Shown here: piece after piece, positions 8,003 to 19,079 of the stretch | Layout: each line of letters begins with the position of its first letter | Numbering within the stretch: position 1 is the stretch's first letter | Origin: Pseudolabrys sp. | GTDB taxonomy: Bacteria; Pseudomonadota; Alphaproteobacteria; Rhizobiales; Xanthobacteraceae | Assembly: GCA_009694265.1 (NCBI GenBank) | Contig: SHVM01000017.1 | Span: forward strand, 1-36,314 | Reading direction: 5' to 3' | DNA length: 36,314 bases | The notes under the pieces: model-generated | Told to the model about the DNA's origin: nothing | What the model saw: the letters and a program-made list of their open reading frames with translations, nothing else | Database searches by the model: none | Position numbers and translations under genes: made by a program

Positions 8003-8913
8003 TGAACAGCGCCATCCGCTTGAGCCGCAACGAGCGCGGCGAGCAACGCCGCATCGATGTGTCGTTCGAGTTTTTTCCGCCCAAAGACGAGTCGATGGAA
8101 AAGATTCTGTGGGAGTCGATCGAGCGGCTGGCGCCGCTTTCGCCCAATTTCGTCTCGGTGACCTATGGCGCCGGCGGCACCACGCGCGAACGCACCCACG
8201 CGACGGTGAAACGCATTCTGGCCGAGACGCCGCTGACGCCGGCCGCGCATCTCACTTGCGTCGCCGCAGCGCGCGGCGAGGTCGACGAGATCGTGCGCAA
8301 TTATCACGGCGCCGGCGTGCGCCACATCGTGGCGCTGCGCGGCGATCCGGCCGACGGCGCCGGCGAGCGCTACGCGCCGCATCCGGGCGGCTACCAGAAC
8401 GGCGCCGATCTGGTGGCCGGCATCAAGCGCATCAGTTCCGATTTTGAAGTCTCGGTATCAGCCTATCCGGAGAAGCATCCCGACAGCCCGACGGTGGACG
8501 CCGACATCGACATGCTCAAGGCCAAACTCGATGCCGGGGCCGGGCGCGCCATCACGCAATTTTTCTTCGAGAACGATCTCTATTTCCGCTATCTCGATCG
8601 CGTGCGCGCGCGCGGCATCGATATCCCGATCGTGCCCGGCATTCTGCCGGTGCAGAATTTCAAGGCGGCGACGAATTTCGCCGCGCGCGCCGGTGCTTCG
8701 GTGCCGGCCTGGCTGGCCGAGCGTTTCCACGGGCTCGACAACGATCCGGCGACGCGCAAGCTGATCGCCGCTGCGGTGGCGGCCGAACAAGTGCTCGATC
8801 TGGTCGATCGCGGCGTCACTCAGTTCCACTTCTACACCATGAACCGCGCGGACCTGGTCTACGCGATCTGCCACCTGCTGGGCCTGCGGCCCGCGGTGGA
8901 GCAAGCGGCCTGA
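8002..8913 (+). CDS. metF: 5,10-methylenetetrahydrofolate reductase MetF
   Basis: MetF is a FAD-dependent TIM-barrel enzyme that reduces 5,10-methylene-THF to 5-methyl-THF, the methyl donor for MetH. The 303-residue length fits the E. coli enzyme (296). Visible signatures are SFEFFPPKD (catalytic Glu23), SVTYGAGGT, HLTCVAA, IVALRGDPADG, ITQFFFEND (folate/FAD contact) and GVTQFHFYTMNRADL at the C-terminus. The ATG at 8002 shares its A with the TGA of the regulator gene, implying translational coupling, and metH starts three bases after its stop. The whole unit is one operon that supplies and uses methyl-THF. Confidence 0.95.
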   Translation: MNSAIRLSRNERGEQRRIDVSFEFFPPKDESMEKILWESIERLAPLSPNFVSVTYGAGGTTRERTHATVKRILAETPLTPAAHLTCVAAARGEVDEIVRNYHGAGVRHIVALRGDPADGAGERYAPHPGGYQNGADLVAGIKRISSDFEVSVSAYPEKHPDSPTVDADIDMLKAKLDAGAGRAITQFFFENDLYFRYLDRVRARGIDIPIVPGILPVQNFKAATNFAARAGASVPAWLAERFHGLDNDPATRKLIAAAVAAEQVLDLVDRGVTQFHFYTMNRADLVYAICHLLGLRPAVEQAA

Positions 8914-8916
8914 TCC

Positions 8917-12654
<3,738 letters not shown>

Positions 12655-12666
12655 TTTAAAAACCAA

Positions 12667-12716
12667 ACACCGGAGAGGGGCGCTCTCCGGTGTCGTAGCA
12701 GTCGTGACGACTTTTT
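12667..12716 (+). terminator. Terminator hairpins after metH
   Basis: A perfect 11-bp stem, ACACCGGAGAG (12667-12677) with CTCTCCGGTGT (12683-12693), has a 5-nt loop and begins 13 bp after the metH stop. A short second hairpin, AGTCG-tga-CGACT (12700-12712), is followed immediately by TTTT. Together they fit transcription termination of the methionine operon. Confidence 0.75.
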
Positions 12717-12720
12717 ATCT

Positions 12721-12769
12721 GCGCATGGTCTTATCCGAAAACCGGTATCCACTTTTCGGGATCATGCGC
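12721..12769 (-). repeat. Dispersed palindromic repeat, copy 1
   Basis: This 49-bp copy is bounded by GCGCATGGTC and GATCATGCGC, with the core ccgaaaaccgg. Read on the minus strand it is in the orientation called forward here (GCGCATGATCCCGAAAAG first). It lies between metH and the minus-strand 27-residue ORF and is forward relative to that small gene, 52 bp past its stop. Confidence 0.85.
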
Positions 12770-12821
12770 TCATGCCGGCATTATTGATTATTGGTCTGGC
12801 GTCGTCGTTGGCCTCTTGAAC

Positions 12822-12905
12822 TCAGAATGCTCCCAGGACAATCGCGCCGACGAAAACAAACGCAGCGCACACCGCCAGCACATTCAGTCTCAAGGTAAGG
12901 TCCAC
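12822..12905 (-). CDS. 27-residue hydrophobic small protein
   Basis: A GTG start at 12905 is preceded by a strong AGGGAGG ribosome-binding site at good spacing. The frame runs 27 codons to TGA at 12824-12822. The peptide starts MDLTLRLNVLAVCAAFVFVG and ends AIVLGAF, giving one predicted membrane helix with a short charged N-terminus. I recall similar tiny hydrophobic proteins in Bradyrhizobium-type genomes but cannot name a family. Its function is unknown, and single-span membrane peptides often bind larger membrane complexes. The strong ribosome-binding site and membrane-like composition make it more likely real than chance. Confidence 0.6.
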   Translation of the reverse strand: MDLTLRLNVLAVCAAFVFVGAIVLGAF

Positions 12906-13284
12906 GGTTCGTGCCTCCCTTGTTGATGGGAAGGAACGCTAGCACAAAACGCCGATGCGCCGAAGCTGGTTGCATGATTGCTTGGCTAAAAATGCGTGAA
13001 GTGCCATGCGCGGCTGGCATGACGGCGGCAACCGATTGATCGTCCGGTAAAAAAGAACACGCGGTGAAATAAAGTTGCAGTGCAACAGGGATGCACAGCC
13101 GGCTTTTAGGGACGATTTGCACAAATGTGGGCCGAATTCTTCGGCCTTCCGGTGTGCGGTAATACCGACCGCGCAAATTTGCATGCAAGGCGGATCGCCG
13201 ATAAATTGAGCGTACCCAACAGCGGGTCAACGGACAATAAAATACGAAGGCGATATCATTCCGCATTCGTCAATGGGAGGATTC
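12906..13284. other. 379-bp intergenic region with TTGCA palindromes
   Basis: No convincing gene was found on either strand. A 161-codon minus-strand frame crossing it has implausible composition. The stretch holds the upstream regions of the 27-residue ORF (minus) and the Bug/TctC gene (plus). It contains GTTGCAGTGCAAC (13074-13086) and the overlapping palindromes GCAAATTTGC (13173-13182) and TTGCATGCAA (13179-13188), which share a TTGCA/TGCAA half-site and could be operators. Confidence 0.5.
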
Positions 13285-14262
13285 ATGTTCAACCTGCGAC
13301 ATTCCATATTTGCCCTGATTTTCGGCGGCGTCGCCGTGCTTGCTGCGCTCGCGCCGTCGTTCGCGCAGGCGCCAAGCTGGCCGCAACGTCAGGTCAGGTT
13401 CATCCTTCCGATCGGGCCGGGGTCAGGCGTCGACATCACCGCGCGGCTTTTGGCTGACAAACTGGCGGCGAAGTGGGGCCACCCGGTGGTGGTCGAAAAC
13501 CGGCCGGGCGGCGACGCCTTCGTTGCCATCACCTCCGTCATCAACGCCAATGACGATCATGTGCTGCTCTACGCGCCGGCGTCGACTTTTACGGCGCATC
13601 CGCTGCTGCATGCCAAGCTGCCCTACGACATCAACGATCTCGCACCGGTTTCCAGGATTACCAACACCATCATCGGCATCGCGGTTCCGGTAACGCTGGG
13701 CGTGAACAATCTGAAAGAACTGGCGGCGAAAATTAAAGCCGAGCCCGGCAAGCTGAATTACGCGTCGGCGACCGGCGCCAACGAACTCCTGTTCGCCGCG
13801 TTTCTGAAATCGGAAAAACTGGAAATGTCGAAGGTCCCCTACCGCGACACGGTTCAGGCGATCAACGATCTCGCGGAAGGACGCGTGCATGCCTATGTCG
13901 GGGCCTATGCGATCCTGCGGCCGCAGCTTCAGGCCGGCAAGATCAAGGTGCTGGCGCTGACGAACACGAACAAGGCGCCGTCGCTGGATATTCCGACCGC
14001 CGAGGGGGCCGGCTTCAAGACGCTGACCATGGATGGCCTCACCGGACTGTTCGGTCCGCGCAACATGCCGATGCCGGTGCGCGAGCGCATCGCCGCCGAT
14101 ATCCGCGAGATTGTTACGGATCCGGCGATCGTGTCGCGGCTGGGCGCAACCGGTCAAGTCGTTAATCCGGGAACGCCGGCCGAGTTGGCCGCCGCGATCG
14201 ACGAACAGCGGGGAACTGTGAAGAATATTGGCGCAACGCTCGGGTTAAAGCCGGCGCAGTAA
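13285..14262 (+). CDS. Bug/TctC-family tripartite tricarboxylate transporter substrate-binding protein
   Basis: This is a periplasmic solute-binding protein of 325 residues. A signal peptide (MFNLRHSIFALIFGGVAVLA..., cleavage near AQA) precedes the TctC/Bug domain. Family motifs include PQRQVRFILPIGPGSGVDIT, RLLADKLAAKWGHPVVVENR, RPGGDAFVAI and the C-terminal GPRNMPMPVRERI. The ATG at 13285 has a clear GGGAGG site. TctC proteins bind carboxylates for TctAB-type transporters, and no tctA or tctB gene is within view. Bug proteins are massively expanded in soil Alpha- and Betaproteobacteria, and orphan members usually have unknown ligands. The TTGCA palindromes upstream may regulate it. Confidence 0.9.
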   Translation: MFNLRHSIFALIFGGVAVLAALAPSFAQAPSWPQRQVRFILPIGPGSGVDITARLLADKLAAKWGHPVVVENRPGGDAFVAITSVINANDDHVLLYAPASTFTAHPLLHAKLPYDINDLAPVSRITNTIIGIAVPVTLGVNNLKELAAKIKAEPGKLNYASATGANELLFAAFLKSEKLEMSKVPYRDTVQAINDLAEGRVHAYVGAYAILRPQLQAGKIKVLALTNTNKAPSLDIPTAEGAGFKTLTMDGLTGLFGPRNMPMPVRERIAADIREIVTDPAIVSRLGATGQVVNPGTPAELAAAIDEQRGTVKNIGATLGLKPAQ

Positions 14263-14285
14263 ATCGTTAGCCGTTATTTTGCTTG

Positions 14286-14334
14286 GCGCATGATCTTGTC
14301 CGAAAACCGGTTCCCACTTTTCGGGATCATGCGC
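14286..14334 (-). repeat. Dispersed palindromic repeat, copy 2
   Basis: This is a full 49-bp copy between GCGCATGATC and GATCATGCGC. On the minus strand it is forward and overlaps the end of the DUF2798 gene. The repeat's GCATGA supplies the last alanine codon and the TGA stop (14329-14327) of that gene. Confidence 0.9.
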
Positions 14335-14557
14335 GTTCGATTAATCGCATGATTCCGTCGGTGGCGCGCCGCGCCATCGGCATCACCAGGAACGCCGTGG
14401 TGGCCGCCACCGGCCAGGCGATGACATAGGCCGTGACCCACTGGGTCAGGAAATCCGCGCGGAAGCCGAGATTGAGATAGGTGACGAGCAGCGTCACCAT
14501 GAACACCATCATTGCCGACATGATAGTAGCCAGTATAAATCGAGCCTTGGCGTCCAT
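14327..14557 (-). CDS. DUF2798 small membrane protein
   Basis: The 76-residue product has two predicted membrane helices, FILATIMSAMMVFMVTLLV and VTAYVIAWPVAATTAFLVMP. The spacing and the trailing MARRATDGIMRLIERA match DUF2798, an uncharacterised two-helix family. I chose the ATG at 14557, which has TTGGAG eight bases upstream. An earlier in-frame ATG at 14575 lies within a degenerate repeat copy. The last codon and the stop come from the palindromic repeat, so the native C-terminus may have been altered by a repeat insertion. Function unknown. Confidence 0.75.
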   Translation of the reverse strand: MDAKARFILATIMSAMMVFMVTLLVTYLNLGFRADFLTQWVTAYVIAWPVAATTAFLVMPMARRATDGIMRLIERA

Positions 14558-14570
14558 CGCATTCTCCAAG

Positions 14571-14604
14571 CACATGATCCCGGAAACCGGTTTCCACCCT
14601 CGGA
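14571..14604 (+). repeat. Degenerate palindromic repeat, copy 3
   Basis: The sequence cacatgatcccggaaaccgg, then tttccaccctcgg, resembles the repeat with its right arm lost. It sits in the 5' region of the DUF2798 gene. The match is partial and clearly decayed. Confidence 0.5.
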
Positions 14605-14714
14605 TCGAGTCTGAGGGAAATTTTTAGCCTTGGCAACGGTTCCTTATCCTTAACGAATTCCTGCGGCGTCAGCGTTGAAGCCCCGTTAAATAGAATGCCC
14701 GCATTTTCATAAGC

Positions 14715-16196
14715 ATGACGGGCGTAATGCGTTTCTATCTCACCGGCGCGGTGATGCTGCTGGCGCTTGCCGGCTGCGGGCGCAGCATGTTGCAAACCGG
14801 CGAGCGCGCAGCCTGGCGGCACCAGGCCGAGGCCACATGCATGAAGTCGGGTGCGATCAAGGTCGGCACCGGGGTCGTGCAAATTCAGCCGATTGAAGGG
14901 CCCGGCATGTGCGGGGCCGATTTCCCGCTCAAGGTGGCGGCGCTGGGCGAGAGCGCCGCCGTCGGTTATGCCGACGATCTGCGTCCGCCGGGCGCGATCC
15001 CGAACGGGTCGTCTGGGCAGATGCCGCGCTGGCCGCTGAACGAGCCGCGTTATGCGCCGCCCGCTCAAGCCCAGCCAATTCAAGTCCAGCCCGTTCAAAC
15101 TCAACCGGTGCAGGGTTCGCAGATTGGTCCGCCGATGCGCTGGTCGCCAGGCCCTGCCGGGATCGAACAACGCGCGCCGTCGATCGAGCCGCCGCAAGTG
15201 ACCCAGCCGGCCGGCCAGCCGGTCTCGCTCAATCCGCCGGGCGTGGCGCCCTACCGCGACGACATTCCCGACGACGCCATACTGCCGCCGGGCCGTGCCA
15301 TGCAGCGACAACAGCCGGCCACTAACGCGCCGGTCTACCGGCAGCCTGAGCCGCAACAGCAGCGTCAACTACCGGCCTTGGGTCCGATGCGCGGGCCGCA
15401 ATCGACCGGCGCCATCATGCCGGCGACCTTGTCGCCGGTGGCGACGCTGTCATGTCCGATCGTCTCCGCGCTCGACCGCTGGGTGAGCGAAGGCGTGCAG
15501 CCGGCGGCGCGGCGCTGGTTCGGCAGCCAGGTCGCCACCATCAAGCAGATCTCGGCCTACTCATGCCGCAGCATGGTTGGCAACGGGACATCGCATATTT
15601 CCGAGCACGCCTTCGGCAATGCGCTCGACATTGCCGGCTTCGTTCTCGCCGACGGCCGCAAGATCATGGTCAAGGACGGCTGGCGCGGTTCGCCGGAAGA
15701 ACAGGGCTTCCTGCACGATGTACAGCTTCATGCCTGCGAGATGTTCAGCACCGTGCTGGCGCCCGGCTATAACGCCGCGCATTACGATCACATCCACGTC
15801 GACCTGATGCGGCGCGCGAGCGGGCGGCGTCCCTGCCGGCCGGCCGCGATCCCGGGCGAGGTGGTGGCAGCCCGGGCGCGCGCGGTCTATGCCAGCAAGC
15901 AGCGCGGGCCGATCCATACCGGCTCGATTGCGACGCAAGCGGCGAAGGGCGCGATGCCCTCCGCCGTACCCGGCGAGGACGGTTTTGTCGCGGATGAGGA
16001 TGGCGACGACACGGTGACCGGATCGATTTTGTACGCTCCGGCAAAACCGAATTTCGCTGTTCCTGGCGCCGACGGCGAATTCGACGACGAAGAGGAAATC
16101 ACCGGCTCGATTCTGGCGCCGTCCCATCGATCGGGCGCGGCCGCGGCCGGCGATGCGGCGATCCGTCTCGAAGAGCGCAGGTCCGCGATTCATTAG
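14715..16196 (+). CDS. Extensin-like C-terminal domain lipoprotein
   Basis: The 493-residue product has a lipoprotein signal (MRFYLTGAVMLLALAGC, lipobox LALAGC), so it is probably anchored to a membrane facing the periplasm. A Pro/Gln-rich linker of about 110 residues includes repeats such as QPIQVQPVQTQPVQ. The conserved extensin-like domain (about residues 235-390) has LSCPIVSALDRWV, HISEHAFGNALDIAGFVL and YDHIHVDL. The H-x(6)-D and H-x-H/D pattern resembles the D-Ala-D-Ala carboxypeptidase/LAS metallopeptidase fold, so peptidoglycan processing is a reasonable inference. The tail is acidic and repeats TGSI. The start could be ATG 14715 or 14727. It converges with ubiA, with stops 21 bp apart. 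Confidence 0.85.
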   Translation: MTGVMRFYLTGAVMLLALAGCGRSMLQTGERAAWRHQAEATCMKSGAIKVGTGVVQIQPIEGPGMCGADFPLKVAALGESAAVGYADDLRPPGAIPNGSSGQMPRWPLNEPRYAPPAQAQPIQVQPVQTQPVQGSQIGPPMRWSPGPAGIEQRAPSIEPPQVTQPAGQPVSLNPPGVAPYRDDIPDDAILPPGRAMQRQQPATNAPVYRQPEPQQQRQLPALGPMRGPQSTGAIMPATLSPVATLSCPIVSALDRWVSEGVQPAARRWFGSQVATIKQISAYSCRSMVGNGTSHISEHAFGNALDIAGFVLADGRKIMVKDGWRGSPEEQGFLHDVQLHACEMFSTVLAPGYNAAHYDHIHVDLMRRASGRRPCRPAAIPGEVVAARARAVYASKQRGPIHTGSIATQAAKGAMPSAVPGEDGFVADEDGDDTVTGSILYAPAKPNFAVPGADGEFDDEEEITGSILAPSHRSGAAAAGDAAIRLEERRSAIH

Positions 16197-16217
16197 CTCT
16201 TTACGGAGCTGCAAGCC

Positions 16218-17135
16218 TTAGACCGCCGCGTCCAGCAGCATCGCCCCGAACAAAATCAGCCCGGCATCGCGGTTCGATTTGAACTGCTTCAGGCAATGGT
16301 CTGCGTCGTTGACATCGAGGCGCAGCACCTGCCAGGCCAGATGGGCGGCGAAGGCGATCAGCCCGAGCACAAAGATGCCGCCGCCGCCGGCCATCAGCCC
16401 GGCCGCGCCAATCAGCGCCACCGCAACCGCGTAGAAGCCAGCCAGCATCGGCGCCGTACGCTCGCCGAACAACAGCGCGGTCGACTTGATACCGATCAGG
16501 GCATCGTCCTCGCGGTCCTGATGCGCGTAGATGGTGTCGTAGCCGATCACCCAGGAGATCGATCCGGCATAGAGCACGATCGCCGGCCAGCCGAGCGTTC
16601 CGAAAGCGGCCGGCCAGCCCATCAGCGCGCCCCAGGAGAAGGCCAGACCGAGCACGATCTGAGGCCAGTAGGTGATGCGCTTCATGAATGGATAGACCGC
16701 GACCACCAGCAGCGAGGCGAGGCCTGTCAGCACCGTGAAGCGGTTGAACTGGATCAGCACCAGGAAGCCGATCAGCGCCTGAGCCAGCATGAAGACGGTG
16801 GCCTGCGCGACGGTGACTTGTTTCGACGGGATCGGCCGCGAGCGCGTGCGCTCGACGCGAGTGTCGAGATCGCGATCGACCAGATCGTTCCAGGTGCAGC
16901 CGGCGCCGCGCATGGCGAAGGCCCCGATGAAAAACAGCACGATGTGCCAGAGGCTCGGAAAATGATCGGCGCGCATGCCGGCGAGGCCCACCGACCACCA
17001 GCACGGTATCAGCAGCAGCCAGGAGCCGATCGGACGGTCGAGGCGGGCGAGCCGCAGATAGGGGCGGGTGATCGCGGGCGCGAGACCGTCGACCCAGTTA
17101 CCGGTCGCATCGGCGACGCGCCCGCTTTCGGTCAC
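16218..17135 (-). CDS. ubiA: 4-hydroxybenzoate polyprenyltransferase UbiA
   Basis: UbiA is an integral membrane prenyltransferase that attaches a polyprenyl chain to 4-hydroxybenzoate in ubiquinone synthesis. The 305 residues contain both Asp-rich motifs. The first is NDLVDRDLD (Asn83, Asp84, Asp87, Asp91) for Mg-diphosphate binding, followed by RTRSRPIPSKQ. The second is YDTIYAHQDREDD (Asp200, Asp207). About eight or nine hydrophobic helices are visible. The start at 17135 lies 13 bp downstream of the hypothetical gene's stop, so the two are probably cotranscribed. Confidence 0.95.
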   Translation of the reverse strand: MTESGRVADATGNWVDGLAPAITRPYLRLARLDRPIGSWLLLIPCWWSVGLAGMRADHFPSLWHIVLFFIGAFAMRGAGCTWNDLVDRDLDTRVERTRSRPIPSKQVTVAQATVFMLAQALIGFLVLIQFNRFTVLTGLASLLVVAVYPFMKRITYWPQIVLGLAFSWGALMGWPAAFGTLGWPAIVLYAGSISWVIGYDTIYAHQDREDDALIGIKSTALLFGERTAPMLAGFYAVAVALIGAAGLMAGGGGIFVLGLIAFAAHLAWQVLRLDVNDADHCLKQFKSNRDAGLILFGAMLLDAAV

Positions 17136-17148
17136 TTGCCGCTCGCGT

Positions 17149-17658
17149 TCATTTGGCGCCGAGCGGAGTGCCGGTCAGGGTGTCGAAGGTGCCGCGGCCG
17201 GTCTTGATGTTGCTGGAGTCGGCAATTGGCGCATTGAGTGCGTCGCTCAGGCTGGGCGCCGCGGGCCGTGCAGGCCCGGCGGCGGCCTGGCAGATTTTGC
17301 TACGCATCTCCGCCGTTCTCGCGTGGCCCTTTTTTAAGTTTTCCGCCACTTCTGGCGGAATGCCGCACCAGGTTGAGTTGTCGTTGGCGTATTTGATCAG
17401 CTTCACTTCGGAGGCGGAAAACGCATTGAACAGCGCGCAGGTCTCTTTCGGCGTCGCCTTGCGCTGGCTGGCGGCCTGGATCGCGGCCGCCCGCTTTTGG
17501 GCGTCATCGCGCAACTTGATGAATTCCTGAAGGCAGGGCGGCGGCTGTTGCGCCTGCCCTTGCGGCTGTTGCGGCGGCGGCTGGAACTGCGCCGAGGCAG
17601 GTCCGGCTGCGATGGGAAGCATGAACGCGGTAATGAACGTTGCGTGGCGCAAGTTCAT
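17149..17658 (-). CDS. Secreted hypothetical protein upstream of ubiA
   Basis: The 169-residue product has a signal peptide (MNLRHATFITAFMLPIAAGP, cleavage near ASA-QF). A Pro/Gln-rich stretch follows, then a helical region with conserved-looking Cys residues: PPPCLQEFIKLRDDAQKRAA, KETCALFNAFSASEVKLIKY, STWCGIPPEV and MRSKICQAA. The four cysteines suggest two periplasmic disulfides. The tail ends GRGTFDTLTGTPLGAK. I do not recognise a named domain. I chose the ATG at 17658 because it starts a signal peptide. Longer forms reach unrelated sequence. Probably in one operon with ubiA. Confidence 0.75.
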   Translation of the reverse strand: MNLRHATFITAFMLPIAAGPASAQFQPPPQQPQGQAQQPPPCLQEFIKLRDDAQKRAAAIQAASQRKATPKETCALFNAFSASEVKLIKYANDNSTWCGIPPEVAENLKKGHARTAEMRSKICQAAAGPARPAAPSLSDALNAPIADSSNIKTGRGTFDTLTGTPLGAK

Positions 17659-17846
17659 GGGCTGATCGTCTCTTGTCCCCGGCTCATTATACAGGCGATT
17701 GGCCGAAGAGTGCTTTATAACAGCCTGCCGAATGCGTCGGGAAGGCGGCAATCCGGGCAAAATCGACACGCTCACGAATGCCGCTGAAAGCCGGTGTAAA
17801 CCGGCGCCCGCCGCCGCTTTAACGATTGTGCCAAACGAATAGCTCT

Positions 17847-18635
17847 ATGCCGCGCAACGATTTCCGCACCCCCCGCCTGTACCTCGATTCGCCGCTGGCC
17901 GGCGGGACCGAAGTTTCGCTCGACCGCGACCAGGCTAATTACCTGGTCAACGTGCTTCGGCTCGCCCGGGGCGATGCGGTGCTGCTGTTCAATGGCCGCG
18001 ACGGGGAATGGCGGGCGGAACTGACCGGAACCGGCAAACGGTCGCTGAGCGCGGCGGTGGGGGAGCGCATGCAGGAACAGCCGCAGCCGCTCGATCTGCA
18101 TTTTCTGTTCGCCCCGCTCAAGCATGCAAGGCTCGATTATCTGGTGCAGAAGGCGGTGGAAATGGGCGCCTCGCGTCTGCAGCCGGTGATCACCCGGCAC
18201 ACGCAAGTGGCGCGGGTCAATCTCGAGCGCATGCGCGCCAATATGATCGAGGCCGCCCAGCAGTGTGGCGTCCTGAATCTGCCCGACATCGAAGCGCCGG
18301 TGGCTTTCAAGACGATCGCCGGCAGCGCCGACGCCGGCCGCCTGCTGGTGTTCTGCGACGAGGACGCCGATGTGCGGGATCCGGTGGCCGCGCTGGCTGC
18401 GGCGCGCCCCATGGCGCAGGCGCTGCTGCCGGCCGAGGCCGCCCGCCAGACGTTGCCGCTCGCCGTGCTGATCGGGCCGGAAGGTGGTTTTGCTGAGGAG
18501 GAGCGCGAGGCCTTGCGCAAGCGGCCGAATGTGGTGCGACTCGCGCTGGGGCCACGCATCCTGCGCGCCGATACCGCGGCGGTTGCGGCGCTCGCACTGG
18601 TTCAGGCGGTGCTGGGCGACTGGCGTAGCGCATGA
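17847..18635 (+). CDS. rsmE: 16S rRNA (uracil-1498-N3)-methyltransferase RsmE
   Basis: RsmE is a SPOUT-class enzyme that methylates U1498 of 16S rRNA. The 262-residue product has the N-terminal PUA-like part (RLYLDSPL, QANYLVNVLRLARGDAVLLF). The trefoil-knot motifs are PLKHARLDYLVQKAVEMGAS, LIGPEGGFAEEEREAL and LALGPRILRADTAAVAAL. The last motif has RADTA where RxETA is usual, a conservative change. I chose the ATG at 17847. An in-frame TTG at 17826 would add seven residues. The final two codons and the TGA come from a palindromic repeat that begins at 18628. Confidence 0.95.
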   Translation: MPRNDFRTPRLYLDSPLAGGTEVSLDRDQANYLVNVLRLARGDAVLLFNGRDGEWRAELTGTGKRSLSAAVGERMQEQPQPLDLHFLFAPLKHARLDYLVQKAVEMGASRLQPVITRHTQVARVNLERMRANMIEAAQQCGVLNLPDIEAPVAFKTIAGSADAGRLLVFCDEDADVRDPVAALAAARPMAQALLPAEAARQTLPLAVLIGPEGGFAEEEREALRKRPNVVRLALGPRILRADTAAVAALALVQAVLGDWRSA

Positions 18636-18676
18636 TCCCGAAAAGCGGGAACCGGTTTTCGGACAAGATCATGCGC
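18628..18676 (+). repeat. Dispersed palindromic repeat, copy 4
   Basis: This full 49-bp forward copy has GCGCATGATC and GATCATGCGC arms, with inner CCGAAAA and TTTTCGG arms. It overlaps the rsmE 3' end, and its GCATGA gives the terminal Ala codon and stop. Confidence 0.9.
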
Positions 18677-18690
18677 AGACAAAAAGCGTG

Positions 18691-18739
18691 AAAAAAATTG
18701 CGGCGTAGGTTGCCGGCGACCGGCCGACAACCTACGCCG
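18691..18739 (-). terminator. Strong orphan minus-strand terminator
   Basis: A perfect 12-bp stem, CGGCGTAGGTTG (18701-18712) with CAACCTACGCCG (18728-18739), encloses a GC-rich loop that can pair further. On the minus strand the stem is followed by CAA and seven T (plus-strand A-run 18691-18697), a classical rho-independent terminator. No minus-strand gene is evident upstream of it. On the plus strand it has no U-run. Confidence 0.75.
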
Positions 18740-19014
18740 TTAACGCGAACAAACTACCAACTAACTGACTAACTGACTAAGACAAATTAATCTACGCACA
18801 ACACAACAAACGCGGCCGATACCATTCCGGCCGGACGCCGGCCGAAACGTAATCACCGGCGCGCCGTGCCCGATGAAAATCGCACGCTGACCGACTCGCG
18901 CAGGAAATGATGCAGCGCCGCAAACCGAGTCACGAGTCCAATCGGACGAAAAGTTGTGTACGAATCGGCTGCGGCGGGAAAAATCTGTGATAAAGTCCGG
19001 CCAGTTAATTTCTT

Positions 19015-19063
19015 GCGCACGATCCTTGCCGAGAACCGGTTCGGGCTTTTAGGAATCTTGCGC
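19015..19063 (-). repeat. Degenerate palindromic repeat, copy 5
   Basis: gcgcacgatcc, ccgagaaccggtt and cttgcgc preserve the layout of the 49-bp element with many substitutions. It is forward on the minus strand. It ends 16 bp before the ATG of the next gene, so it forms part of that gene's 5' leader. Confidence 0.65.
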
Positions 19064-19079
19064 TGGCTGGAGTTAGCTC

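Larger units (their letters stand above)
18677..19079. other. 403-bp intergenic region with possible minus-strand small RNA or peptide
   Basis: The region holds the orphan terminator, a short tandem repeat of CTAACTGA (about 18760-18780), GC-rich inverted repeats near 18810-18845 and a degenerate palindromic repeat before the next gene. On the minus strand a GTG-initiated 26-codon frame lies around 18935-18858 (product beginning MTRFAALHHFLRESVSVRFS), with no clear ribosome-binding site. A minus-strand transcript ending at 18691 is plausible. No plus-strand gene was found. Confidence 0.45.

Noticed and set aside
12781-13266. 161-codon minus-strand frame across the gap downstream of metH
   Set aside because: Composition is erratic (rich in Cys, Arg, Pro) with no domain. 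It overlaps the upstream region of the TctC gene, and a much better small gene with a strong ribosome-binding site lies in the same stretch.
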